A stretch of 64,000 bases of DNA from Thalassia testudinum. Its lineage: Eukaryota > Streptophyta > Magnoliopsida > Alismatales > Hydrocharitaceae. The notes under the pieces are model-generated. The model was not told where the DNA came from, made no database searches, and saw nothing but the letters and a program-made list of their open reading frames with translations. A program made the translations under genes and the position numbers. Below are positions 22,961 to 33,760 of this stretch, piece by piece; the first letter of the stretch is position 1; every line of letters begins with the position of its first letter. Location: contig JAZHRO010000002.1 of the NCBI GenBank assembly GCA_037157565.1, positions 33,996,501 to 34,060,500 on the forward strand. The letters are read 5' to 3'.

Positions 22961-24612
22961 TCAATTAGATGTATCAGTTCTAGCATAGGAGCCGGTCAAG
23001 ATTAAGAGAAAGATGTGCTCGTGTGCTCCTAGAATTAGTGGTCTGGAGATGCGAACCAATTTATTGTGCAACCCTACTCCAAAAATTCTAGCTATAAGAA
23101 GGTGTGGAATAGTGGTGGAAAATAGAGGATAATCAGAGGGGGGATCATGATGTTGATTCAGCTGATTTATCATGTCCCACAATTCAGTAGGAAGTTGCTG
23201 AGGGAGTAGATCAAAATGTATCTCAGAACCAGAATCTGAGTCATAGGGATACTCATAACGATAATTGACATCAAAGATCAGGCCCTCTCCAGGCTCTGGA
23301 TCATATGGGGGTATCCGTGAAAGTAAAAGATCAGTGGGGAGGTCACTGAAATCCTTATCAGAAATTACTTCATCCTCATCAGTACTCATCTCTGATTCAT
23401 CCGAGGCTAACTCTTCAGGCTCGGAGTCGAGCCATCCATTAGATTGACTAGGATGGTAGGTGCGTCCTCAGCTTATTCTGCTCAAAGCTTCACCCTCATA
23501 TGCATTGGGTTCCTCAGTAATTCCAGCCTCAGGTAGCATATCCATTTCTTCGATCAAAACATCCATAGCTACTTCTGGTCTTCGGATGTTAGGATCAGGG
23601 ATAGAAAGTGTCATCTCAGAATCTCTAACATCTGAATTAAGTATGTAGGTGAAAGAAGAGTGCATATCAAAAGATGTTGGCTCTAGCACAGGTTCACCTA
23701 CAATGGGAAGTGGCTTAGGCTGATCAGTAGTATCACATGTAATGTTTGCCTCAAGGTCCATATCCTCAAATGGATCTACTTCCCTTATCACGATTAGGTT
23801 ATCTAACCCAAAAGGTATCTCCCAGAATTCTGGATAATCCGATTGTGGCTCAGTCCTAGAGATATCAGTCCTTTCCTCCTCAGTTTTCTGTATGGAGTTC
23901 TTAGACGAAGCCATTCTAAATATTTCCTGCAACTATCTCATATCCAAGTTGGATTCTTCTTCCCCTGAATTATCTTCCGGCATCTGCTCCCGAGAATCTC
24001 CTGTGTGTCCGTCCGGTGTAGTCATTTCAAATTCTTCGAGTTCTTCAAGGCTATTTTCCACTTGATATCTCAAAAGTAGTAGTTCTTGAGTTTCCCGATT
24101 TTGTCCAATTAGCCTTGTTATCCTTGTTGTTCCCTGAAGGAGCTCCATCACAGCTTGTTGATACGGAATCCAGCTTTGTCTTTGGTTCGGCTCAGTGATA
24201 GCTTGGATTTCGTGTAGATAGAATGCGGCCTTTTCCTTAGTGCTAACTATAGCTCTCTGTATTATGTAATGTGGTTGCATATGCACTGGTAGCTCTTTAG
24301 GGGTTCCAAGGGGTGAATCATGTCTACCCATATTCCATGGGTGAGATGCAGGAGTGTGAAATCCGTATCCTGGGTTATAAGATGCGATCCTTTGAGGGAC
24401 TGGTTGATATGGGTCATAATATCCAGGGTTAGGATATGGGTTAACCATTTCGGTAACCTGAGGAGAAGGATCAGGCGAAGTGAAAAGTCATCTTTGCCAC
24501 CTTGGGTTCTGATCCCAAGGTTGAGTTGATTCAATGACCTGAGCTCTCAGATAAGCTCGTGGGTCCAGCTCTTTTGGATCGTGATTAGGTCCAGATCTAG
24601 GGTTAGCCATTG
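22961..24612 (-). pseudogene. TE-B acidic ORF of unknown function (counterpart of TE-E ORF)
   Basis: One minus-strand frame of about 550 codons from an ATG at 24612 to TGA at 22961, interrupted by three stops (near 24488, 23933 and 23468) but with no frameshift. Its length is close to the 557 codons of the TE-E ORF. The N-terminal third is Pro/Tyr/Asn-rich (PYPNPGYYDPYQ) followed by a helical segment (STKEKAAFYLHEIQ...WIPYQQAVMELL). The middle is strongly acidic. The end is hydrophobic (IPHLLIARIFGVGLHN...PLILG). The C-terminal PHLLI...G-x-GLH pattern matches TE-E. I recognise no known domain and no metal-binding or catalytic motif. Confidence 0.6.
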
Positions 24613-24711
24613 TGGCTAAGGAGATAGAAGAAGAGGGTGGGGGAGAAGATGGCCTAGGCGAAGTGACTCGCCTCCTTGGGAGTGACTCCCAAGGTCCAAC
24701 CAATTGAGGTC
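24613..24711 (-). other. TE-B leader, part next to the ORF
   Basis: Short sequence between the ORF start and the TE-F insertion point. It ends with AGGTC (24707-24711), the TE-F duplication, and continues at 46531. Confidence 0.6.
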
Positions 24712-24944
24712 TGTTACGAACGCATTCCAAGACATTTTTTTTAAGACATCTGAGAGGTGGCCCAGACGTCTAACCAGACGTCTGGAACCCCTCCCAGACG
24801 TCTGGGATTTATTTTTCGGTGGCATGCAGGGCTACGTCTGCGCGCAGGCGCGTGCAGACCTACAACCGCATCACCTCTCTCTTTATCCCTCTCTCCTCCT
24901 ACGACCGCAGTATGCGTTCTCTCTCTCTCCCTCTCCCCGCGCGG

Positions 24945-24954
24945 CTTTAAAAAG
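24945..24954 (+). promoter_or_regulatory. Putative TATA box of TE-F LTR
   Basis: CTTTAAAAAG after a CT-rich (Y-patch-like) stretch; conserved at 44051-44060 in the 3' LTR. TE-J has CTTAAAAG at the equivalent place (about 57428). Confidence 0.5.
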
Positions 24955-25916
24955 CGTCGCCCTCACCCTCACTCTCATCTCCTCCGCTCCCTTCCCCTTC
25001 TTCTTCCAGTCGGTGCGCCAGTGCGAGAGTGAGCGAGCGGCGGTGGCAGCAACCGTGGCGAGTACGGGAGGAGGTGTTGCGCGAGGGAGGAGGCGCTCGA
25101 CCGTGAGGATCCGAGCTTGCTGGGGCAGCGAGAGCCGGTCGGCGGGGGGAGCAGCGGGCGCGGAGTGACGCGGGAGGTCTGCTGCAGCTCGAGCAGCAAG
25201 CGGACGAGATGCGGCGCGGCCGTCCGTCGCGAGTGGAGGGCGAGTCACGGTCTGATTCTGGAAATTTTTCCAGAATCAGACGTCTGGGCTTCCAACCAGA
25301 CGACGGGGAGGACGTCTGGAGGACCGTCCAGACATCTGAAAGGTAAGTTATTTTCATCCTTCTTCCTTTTCTTAGACCATCCGTACTGAGAGCGAGGGAT
25401 GGGTACATGCAGGTTCTGAGATTCGCCATCCACCGCGAATCAGACATCTGGCTACGGTGCCAGTCGACGGGAACGACTTCCAGACGTCCAGAGTGACCAT
25501 CGGACGTCTGGGAACTAGGCCAGACGCCCCCGCAGGCTTCTGGACGTCTGAGAGACCACGAAGAGCAAAGGTAACCTCTGACCCTCATTTTAAGACGTCT
25601 GGAAGAGGTTCCAGACGTCTGATTTTGCACTATTTCGTCGTTTTCGACCCGTTTAGGGCCCGTTCGAAGTCTGTTTTCCGCGTTTCGAGTTGCGTTCTTT
25701 TCGGAATTAAATCCTCTACCCGTCTACAGTAGTTATATACTATTTTGAGAAACTCCTTGTGTTTGATCCTTGTGATAGGACCCCGTTCCATTACAGTCTC
25801 GAGGGTTGCGGAGGCACGCGGGATTCCCGACCACGCCCCCAGTACTCTCGTTGTAACTGGTAGAGTGGCTTTTAAGTTATTAGCATAATCTGTTAAATTA
25901 TGGAACCATAAATAGA

Positions 25917-26060
25917 ACCTAGGACATTGCATGAATCCTAGGAATGAGAAACTAGATTGAATGATAGATCCTAGGGTGTTGCATGAATCCTAGGGCTGGA
26001 AAACTAGATTGTATGATAGATCCTAGGATATGGCATGAATCCTAGGATGGGAAAACTAGT
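25917..26060 (+). repeat. 52-bp tandem repeat in TE-F LTR
   Basis: About three units, each with paired CCTAGG words and GGAAAACTAGATTG. Also present in the 3' LTR (about 45020-45165) and, three to four units, in TE-G (about 50333-50485). Confidence 0.8.
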
Positions 26061-27418
26061 GGAATATATGAATACTGCAGTCTTGGAAAAGTGGAAAGGA
26101 ACAAATAGCTACCTGTAAATTGATTTAACAGCTGCCTGTTATGAATAAATAAACGTGATTGAAAACATGGATTGTAAGAACGTGAAACTGGAAGGTGAAA
26201 CCTAGATGTTCTGAGTTAAAAGAGCTAGAACCCTACGGGGAATTAGGAGTAGATCTACTGGAAAGAGAAAGGAATGGAACTGAGAAAGAAAGACATGGTA
26301 GTGTGCTGTCTCTTGGGTACGTAGTACCAGGGGAAGCACCTGTTACCTGTTTAGTGCAGAGCGGAGCAAGCTGCCCCAGGGACCCGGGGTTAGGTCTGAC
26401 CACTTTGTACCAACTTGCTGGCCCTCGTGTACGTAGTACTGAGGAGAGCTACTAGTGTAGGGAGAGCACTAACTATCCCACGGGCCCCGAGGTTCTGCTA
26501 GCCTCCTACACCGACTTGTTAGGCCCACTGGGCAAACCAGGGTAGTCAGGCTAGGGTGCGCAGACTGTGGAGGGGCAAGGCTCCTATTTGGTTACTGTGG
26601 AGGGGTTGGACCCCTGTTACTGAGAGGGCTCTGCCCTGTACTGGTTCCGTGCTGTGCTTTGGGTGCACCCGTTAATGGAAACTACTGACCGCGTGTCAGT
26701 GCGGGTGAGCTACCTGTGCGTTTATCACGCGTGCCGTAGTCACCGTTACGTCTGTCCGTGACCTTGGGGTGGTTGACTGAGATTAGGATCACCACGGGGA
26801 CTCTCCCGGCCAGGAGAGCACCACGTGCTACTTCTACTTTTTGGAAAGGACTGCAATCAAGATCGTTCCCACGAGGAACATTCGAGATCAAGTGAAGGAT
26901 CTGAGAAATAAATGAAATCGTGAGATAATTGAAAGACGCAAATAAAGAAAGTAACAAAACATAACAGCTACTGTACACTCTACTATTTGTTTAGTTTTAG
27001 TTGCCACTCTACTCAGCGTTTTGCTGACGTGTTACACTCATTACTTTTCAGGACCAGGTGTTGAGCAGCCAGGGTCAACGGCTGCAGAGGACGCTGGGCC
27101 GAGTAGGGTCCAGTAGAGTTACCACCGTTCTTTTGTACCTCTTTTTGTTCCACTGTAGTGAGTAGTTCTTGTTACCGCTGTACTTTTCTTTACCTGTAGT
27201 TCATACTATGTTATGAATGTTGTTCTACTGTTGTGGTGGTATATACTGTAATGGTTTCTTTCCTTACTGTTGTATTTTCTTACTGTTAGTTATATTCATG
27301 CTGAATGTGGTTTATTTTACTGCTCTTTTGGTTACTTCCTCGTTGGACTAGGTCTTGGGATTAGTCGAGTCAGTCTAGTTCTCGTGTCTCGTAGGGACTC
27401 GGGAATCGGGTCGTTATA

Positions 27419-27600
27419 AGATGGTATCAGAGCAAGATAATCCCGAGAAGTGAATCAATTGACTGGAAAATAACCAATTCACATGTATATAACTAGAGTA
27501 GCCACCACAACATATCTTTTGACGTGAGCTCTTAGACGTTTTCGTTAGGTGCCGTTCCGTATTGACGTATTTCGTTTTGTTTCGTGTCTCCTTGCAGGAG
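27419..27600 (+). other. TE-F primer binding site and leader
   Basis: TGGTATCAGAGC at 27422-27433 is complementary to the 3' end of initiator tRNA-Met and begins three bases after the LTR. The remainder is a short leader without a gene. Confidence 0.9.
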
Positions 27601-28749
27601 ATGCTTTGTGGCGGGACTGGCGAGACTGGCCGTGGGCGCGGCCGAGGACGAGGTCGGTGAGTTGGGCGTGCCGTTGTCGACGTCTCGGTGGACCAGCCAC
27701 CACTCCTAGGCATCCAGGCCCAGGACCTCGCTCGGCTGATACGGGACATTGTACGAGAGGAGCTCCACCCACCGCCCCGAGCGCCTCACCCTGGGGCTGC
27801 GGAGGGGGAGTCCTCTATGGGACCACATGATGGACGCGGCGCTAGACACGGGGGAGGGGATGGGCCACCGCTGCCCCCACCTTCCTTCGACACTTCTGCG
27901 CACCAGGCACCTTCGCCTAGAGGTGCACCAGCATCTCCACTGCAGCACCACTTCGAGCTTTTCGGGTAGTTCCGGAAGTTGAAGCCCCCCTCCTTCAAGG
28001 GGGATGAGGACCCGACCGAGGTAGAGGACTGGCTTGAGCAGTTGGAGAAGATTTTCGACACCCTTCACCCCCCGATGGAGTGTCGCGTGGCCTTTGCCAC
28101 GTACCAGCTGGAGAGTGCGGCACACAGGTGGTGGAGGGCGGTCTGGGGACAGGAGAGGGACGAGCCGACCTGGGACCAGTTCGTCACCCTCTTCTGTGAG
28201 CAGTACTTTCCCCAGACTTGGTAGGACCAGAGGAGGCGGGAGTTCCACACTCTCCGCCAAGGGACGACGACTGTGAGCGTGTACCGCACACGTTTCTTGG
28301 AGCTGTCCCTCTTTGAAGCGACAGTGGTAGCCACTGAGGAGGAGCGCCTTTGGAGGTTCACCGAGGGGCTCCGACCTGCGATTCGGGGGTATGTCAAACC
28401 CCTGAAGCTGCCTACGTTTTCGAGGGTGGTAGAGGCAGCTATGACTTACAAGGAGACCAACCCGTCTGCGCGAGACACTGACGGCAGGCGGAAGAGGCCC
28501 TTTCAGCCAGACTTTTCACAGGGCCGGCGAGAGAGGAGACACATGGCGTCCGCAGGAGAGCCGTCACATTTTGCAGGGCCATCAGTGGCCTTTGGGGGCC
28601 CTCGACAGGGGCCAGTCGCCAGCACCGGAACCCCGCCTAGCCGACAGCAGGGACCCTCTGAGGGCGGGAGTCGGGTTCCCCTCTGTTATCAGTGTGGCCA
28701 GCCGGGCCACATCAGGAGGGACTGCCCGTCTAGGGCAGGAGGTCAGTAG
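27601..28749 (+). pseudogene. TE-F gag (capsid and CCHC nucleocapsid), interrupted by stops
   Basis: Frame from ATG 27601 running into pol without any frameshift. Stops are TGA 27658 and TAG at 27967, 28222 and 28747. A Gly/Arg-rich start is followed by a Retrotrans_gag-like core (about 27985-28440: FRKLKPPSFKGDEDPTEVED, W-rich helix, QYFPQTW, then RFLELSLF). A CCHC knuckle CYQCGQPGHIRRDC lies at 28684-28725. Gag forms the virus-like particle and binds element RNA. The stop at 27967 lies just before the capsid core, where related elements commonly have Gln. The start could be another nearby ATG; 27601 is the first in frame. Confidence 0.85.
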
Positions 28750-30491
28750 ATACTTCCCGCGCAGAGCACTGGAGGGCGCGCAGGAGGCCGCGGTTCCCAG
28801 GCGCGAGGAGAAGGACAGCAGTCGCGAGGAGGGTACCGACCAGCACCTACCCGTCCGACGCAGAGTGTGGCTGCTTCGTCCGCACCTAGAGCTGAGGGGC
28901 GTATCAACGCCCTGACACACAGGGATGCCAGAGCTTCGGGATCGGTGGTAGCAGGTATGGTTTCAGTTTCCGGCAGACTCATTTACACGCTTTTCGATTC
29001 AGGCTCTACGCACTCGTTTGTCGCAGCCAGTTTCGCCGTTAGTTTGGACCAGGATTATACACTATTAGAGAATCCGTTCGTAATCAGAGGTCCGAGTGGT
29101 CAGCTGTTTGTAGCTGAGAAGGTGTACACGGATTGCGAGGTCAGCGTCGGGGGACATAGCCTGCCAGTTGACCTGATTATGATACAGATGGAGGACTTTG
29201 GCGTGATTCTGGGGATGGATTGGCTGTCCGCTTACCACACCTTGGTGGACTGTTTTGAGAGGAAGATCGTCTTCTCCATTCCGGAGTTTCCTTCTTTCGA
29301 GTTTCACGGACAGCCAGTAGACGGAGGTTTCAGGTGCATTTCGGCACTTCGGGCGGCGAGACTATTGAGCCAGGGGTGTGAGGGCTTCCTAGCTTGTGTG
29401 GTGGCAGAGCCCAGCCCTGTGGCAGACTTCCAGAGCATCCCAGTGGTTAGAGAGTACCCTGACGTGTTTCCAAACGAGTTACCAGGACTGCCGCCCGAGC
29501 GTGAGATCGAGTTTGAGATCTCACTAGTACCAGGGACCAGCCCCATCTCCACCGCGCCATACAGGATGGCACCGCTTGAGCTACGAGAGCTCAAGTCCCA
29601 GTTGCAGGACCTTTTGGAGAAGGGTTTCGTGAGGCCTAGTGCGTCTCCCTGGGGAGCCCCGGTACTGTTTGTGAAGAAGAAGGATGGGACCTTACGCCTT
29701 TGTGTGGACTACCGACAGCTGAATAGGGTCACCATCAAGAACAGATATCCGCTGCCGAGGATCGACGACTTGTTTGACCAGTTGCGGGGTGCCACGGTGT
29801 TCTCCAAGATCGACTTGAGGTCGGGATACCACTAGTTGAGGATCAGGGAGACCGACGTCTCCAAGACAGCTTTCCGCACGCGGTACGGACACTACGAGTT
29901 TTTGGTCATGCCATTTGGGCTGACCAATGCCCCCGCTGCTTTCATGGACCTGATGAACCGGGTGTTTAGACCGTACTTGGACCAGTTCGTGGTGGTATTC
30001 ATAGATGATGTACTCATCTATTCTAGAGATCAGACACAGCACGGACAGCACTTGCGGATGGTTCTGGATACACTGAGACGACGTAGGCTGTACGCTAAAT
30101 ATAGCAAGTGCGAGTTCTGGTTGAGGGAGGTGACCTTCTTAGGTCATGTGATCTCTGGAGACGGCTTGGCGGTGGACCCAGCCAAGGTCGAGGCAGTACT
30201 CAGGTGGGAGAGACTGCGTTCAGTCATTGAGATTCGCAGTTTCTTGGGACTGGCAGGCTACTACAGACGTTTCATCAGAGGTTTTTCACAGATTGCGCAT
30301 CCTATGACATAGTTGACCCGGAAGGACGTGCCCTTCGCTTGGGCAGACGCCTGTGACTCGTGTTTTCTAGAGCTGAAGGAGAGGTTGACCTCGGCTCCCG
30401 TGCTCACCATCCCTGACAGTAGTGGTGGGTTCGTTGTGTACACGAACGCCGCCTTGCGGGGGTTAGGAGGTGTGCTCATGCAGAGGGGTCA
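28750..30491 (+). pseudogene. TE-F protease, reverse transcriptase and start of RNase H
   Basis: Same frame as gag. The protease has [12 protein letters not shown] near 28990 and an ILGMDWL flap-distal motif near 29210. Reverse transcriptase has the [20 protein letters not shown] finger motif, DLRSGYH, the [18 protein letters not shown] motif and the active site FIDDVLIYS at 29998-30024. RNase H begins near 30430 with YTNAALRGLGGVL, where the first catalytic Asp of the usual YTDAS is Asn. TAG stops at 29833 and 30310 fall exactly where the family has Gln (GYHQ, MTQL). TE-E cuts the frame after 30491; it resumes at 41861. Confidence 0.9.
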
Positions 30492-33196
30492 TGTTCAGGG
30501 ACGTTTCGTGCGGATTTAAAGGCGTATTATGTTGTAGTATAACCGACAAAACATTCGAACAAATACAAAGTTTTTATTACTCGAAGACCGGAGTATCCGA
30601 GGTCGAACACAGGGAGCAAATGGAACTTACCACTAAATCAAAATGTAATTGAACACTCTAATTTACTCAAAATATCAATTCAGGTATGAATGTATGCGAT
30701 TAAAAGGAGTTAGGGCAAAAAAATATGAAATTAGACGTCTGATCTTGTGATCAGACATCTTAAAAGCATTTCTCCTTTTCTTCTTGATTATTCTTCTTCT
30801 TCTTCTGCTGCAGTCTTTGCTCTTTCTTTTCTTCTTCTGATCTCTGCAAAGTCTTCACTTGGCTTCTCTGTGCCTTTGCTTCTGGCTTGCTCTTTTCTTT
30901 CTTCTCCTGCGAAGGCTTCTTTCTTGCTTCTTCTTGTCTGCCTTGTTTCTTCCTCTTCTATTCTTCTATGCCGTTCCTTCTTTCTTTCTTTTCCTTCTCG
31001 CGGCCAAGTCCTTCTCCTCCTGCGTTCAGCCTGCCTGCACAGGAGCAAAACCTAACCCTTCTCCCTCTACCCGCGCATCTCTCTCTCTCAAGCAATTCAC
31101 TCAAACTGCTCTCCCAGAGCCACAGCCATAATCGGGTCGGATCGTACCCGGGACCAGGCGCACCTGCAGGTGTGTGATGCGCGAGGAGTGCGTAGGTCTA
31201 GGTCGGGTCGGATCCGCCAGGTCCGCGTGGTCAGGCCGCGGACGAGGCGGGTGGGGTCAGTGAGGGACCTCACCCCTGTGCTTTCGAGGCAGTAAACGTA
31301 TATCACGAAAATTCTTTATACCATACCTGTGCCTTGAGATTCCACGATGTGGGACTAAACGTTCCGCCCTTCCTTTGCGTGCGCCCGCAGACTCTCGTGT
31401 GCAATTGCCCACGCTGAAGGCCCTGCTGCTACTCCTTGCTGAACTCAGTCACCTCGCAACACTTGCGAGAGTCTGCTGCACCTGCCGCCTGGGAAGCCTG
31501 ACGCCTGCTGCTGCTCCCAGCTTCCTGCTGCTTCGGCTGTTAATGGCGGCCGGGGCGTTCACCTGAGCTTCCACAGAACGGCCTATTGGCCCAATTAGAA
31601 TAGCTGGAAACCTTCGCCGTAGCACGGCGAAGGCGGTGGGTGATGCTGCAGGTTGCTGGTCGGCCTAGGCGTGCATGCCTAGGTCAACCTGTGGCCGGAG
31701 ATGGTGGGTTGTTCGGGGGGTGGTTATGGAGGTCTGGAGTGGCAGTTGTGGGGTGGAGCGAGTTCCTGGTGGTGAGGCGGAGCTCACGAGGTGGTTGGCG
31801 AGCCGTGTGGAATGGCGGAGTGGTGTGGGCAGCTCGCCGGAGTTCGGTCGGTGATGTGGAAGATGAGGGTGGTCAGCGTCGGTCGAGGGGTAATCAGATG
31901 AGATAACAGGGGGAAAAGAGAGAGGATAGGATGGAGAGGAGTTCTAACCTAATTGTAAGGACGAAAGGGGACAGAAGGCGGACAGCAGTACTTGCTGTCG
32001 CCGGAGAAGATGACGCCCAGTGGGGGAGAACGGCGGCGACGACGGGGCTGAGGCGGCGTGCGCTGGTACTGCGCGACGCGGAGGGAGGTCAGGAAGCTAA
32101 CTCTGCCACTGGTTTTGTGGCAGAGCGAAGAGGGAGGGGAGGGGGGCTCGCCGGAGCTAGCTGGGGTATTTGGCCGAGCAGGAGGAGAGGAATTGAAGGG
32201 GGAAACTCGGCCAAATCAAGCTCAGCCTCTTCGGCCGGAGTTGTGGGTTCTTATATAGGCGCTGGACTTGGTGTGCAGGGCGTGAAGGGCACGTAATTGC
32301 CTGAGGTTGGTCGCCGGAGATGGAAAGGAGTTAGGATACCCAAATCTCTCATGCGTTCGCACGAGAGATTGGGTTCACACCAGGGATCGATATCGGTCTT
32401 AAATGGAAGGGAATTCTTCAGAGAATTCTCCTTCCATTTCTGGGAGGGAATCTCTGAGGGATTAGAGAGCAATCCCTCTCCGAACCTCGCCGGAGCTCGG
32501 TTCTGCCCTAGCAATGGCGGCAGGACCGGTTTGCAAAGGAGGCGAAGAACCTAGGGGGTTCTCTGCAACGGTATTCAAAAGATAGGGACCAATTTGTGAT
32601 TTGGGTGTACTAAATTGCAAAGTAGGTCAAGATGACCTCTCCTTAGGTCCAAATTTTGGTATAAACCTAATTTGGACCTAAGGAATCCAATGGAGAAGTT
32701 AGATTTCAGGTTTGACCCTAAAATGACTGGATATTTTGCGTAAAAACCCAAATTAGGTTAATTGAAGAGCTAGGACCCTAATCTAGGTCAAACTAGGTTC
32801 CAAAGGCCAAATTAAGTGTTCTAAACCCTAGAGTATGTTTTTCCATGATTTGTAGAGGGTTTAATTGCTTTTTGTTCTGACCGGAACCTTGTTAATTTAA
32901 GCGGGTCTGTTTTAGGGTTACCAAGTGTCTTTTAGTTCTTAGATTGCACATGAACCCATTTCTGATTGACTCAACCCACTTTTTATCTCATTTAGACCAT
33001 TTGACCTATGTTTTGCCTCTGAGAAATCCCGTTTATCTACTGCAATGGTAAAATTACAGTTTTAACCTTTATTTCATGTTTTCTTCTCAGAGCACTTGTT
33101 CCTTCAGTTAGGCCTTCTTCTAGGTTATGTAGGAGCTTTTATCTTCTTTATTGGGTCAAAATGAGCTAGTTATGGCTCATGATGAGGCTCTCATCA
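30492..33196 (-). repeat. TE-E 3' LTR
   Basis: Plus strand starts TGTTCAGGG and ends CTCTCATCA. U5-type motif GGTCGAACACAGGGAGCA at 30601-30618. An inverted GACGTC pair lies near 30732-30760 and a (TTC)-rich low-complexity run at 30775-31000. The Lys/Arg- and Ser/Leu-rich ORFs over that run, and the GC-rich ORFs at 31375-32300, recur almost unchanged in the other LTR because the LTRs are young. I do not call them genes. Confidence 0.95.
32250..32257 (-). promoter_or_regulatory. Putative TATA box of TE-E LTR
   Basis: Minus-strand TATATAAG within CGCCTATATAAGAACCC; identical copy at 40909-40916 in the 5' LTR, which would drive the element. Confidence 0.6.
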
Positions 33197-33240
33197 TACC
33201 CCCATGCCTAGCTTTGCTAGTCCCTTAGCAAAATTTCAAA
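33197..33240 (-). other. TE-E terminal polypurine tract with stem-loop
   Basis: Element sense: TTTGCTA-AGGGAC-TAGCAAA, then GCTAGGCATGGGGGTA, then the LTR start TGATGAG. Confidence 0.85.
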
Positions 33241-33760
33241 GTTTTAACTTCCGTTCTAGACCCTGAATGTCTGTCAACAATGATAAGTGCTTCTCCTTTT
33301 CTTTTGTGATTAGGTGGGAATGCCGACAATAGGCCTAGAGGTACTCAAGTACCAACCAAAATCCGGACCTGTTCCGCTTTAGCCTCAGTCTTCTGCAAAG
33401 GTTTCTACGGCCCACAGAAACTAACCTAGGGTTTGTTGGACTCCGCGGTTAAAGCACCCGTGCTTGAGATATTTTTAGCCTAAGTTCAGTTTGCAGTGCA
33501 TTTTTTTGTAAGAGAGAGATAGAAGATTTATTTGTTTGGAGAGCTTTTCTCTCTCTTTTCTTTTTTATTTCTAGCTTCGGATTAGCTTCTCAACACGGTC
33601 TGTATCGGATTCCTCGTCCCCATCATCAATCCTCAAAGGTCCCTGGCTTTCGAGATTTCGAGATAATCCCGCCCATGGCAACCCCCGGAACCCTGGCTTT
33701 CGAGATTTCGAGATAATCCCGCCCATGGCGTTCTGTGGCCGAATTCAGACCCTGGCGATT
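33241..33760 (-). repeat. TE-E 3' spacer with short ~50-bp repeats
   Basis: 33241-33640 has no gene that I can see. 33641-33760 holds two near-identical 50-bp units (CCCTGGCTTTCGAGATTTCG...) and a diverged third that merges into the first 770-bp unit, ending in a CCCATGG word in each case. Confidence 0.7.

Larger units (their letters stand above)
24712..27418 (+). repeat. TE-F 5' LTR
   Basis: Contains about ten exact GACGTC palindromes, mostly as CAGACGTCTGG, near the start (24760-24815) and at 25275-25625. It has a 15-bp-arm inverted repeat at 25250-25281 (GTCTGATTCTGGAAA / TTTCCAGAATCAGAC) and a 52-bp tandem repeat at about 25917-26060. GC-rich ORFs in the U3/R part on both strands have no family resemblance and also appear, diverged, in the other LTR. 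The terminal dinucleotide is TA here versus CA in the 3' copy. Confidence 0.95.

Noticed and set aside
24488..24730. 80-codon minus-strand ORF spanning 24712
   Set aside because: Its start lies in the TE-F LTR, so it is a junction artefact. The TE-B frame more likely starts at 24612.
24947..25630. Long 227-codon minus-strand ORF in the TE-F LTR (also 44053-44733)
   Set aside because: Antisense to the LTR, driven by GC-rich sequence and absence of stops, repeated as AGACGTC-coded Gln-Thr-Ser words. No family match.
30788..31048. Arg/Lys/Glu-rich 86-codon ORF in the TE-E LTR (also 39447-39707)
   Set aside because: Translation of a (GAA)-rich simple repeat in the LTR.
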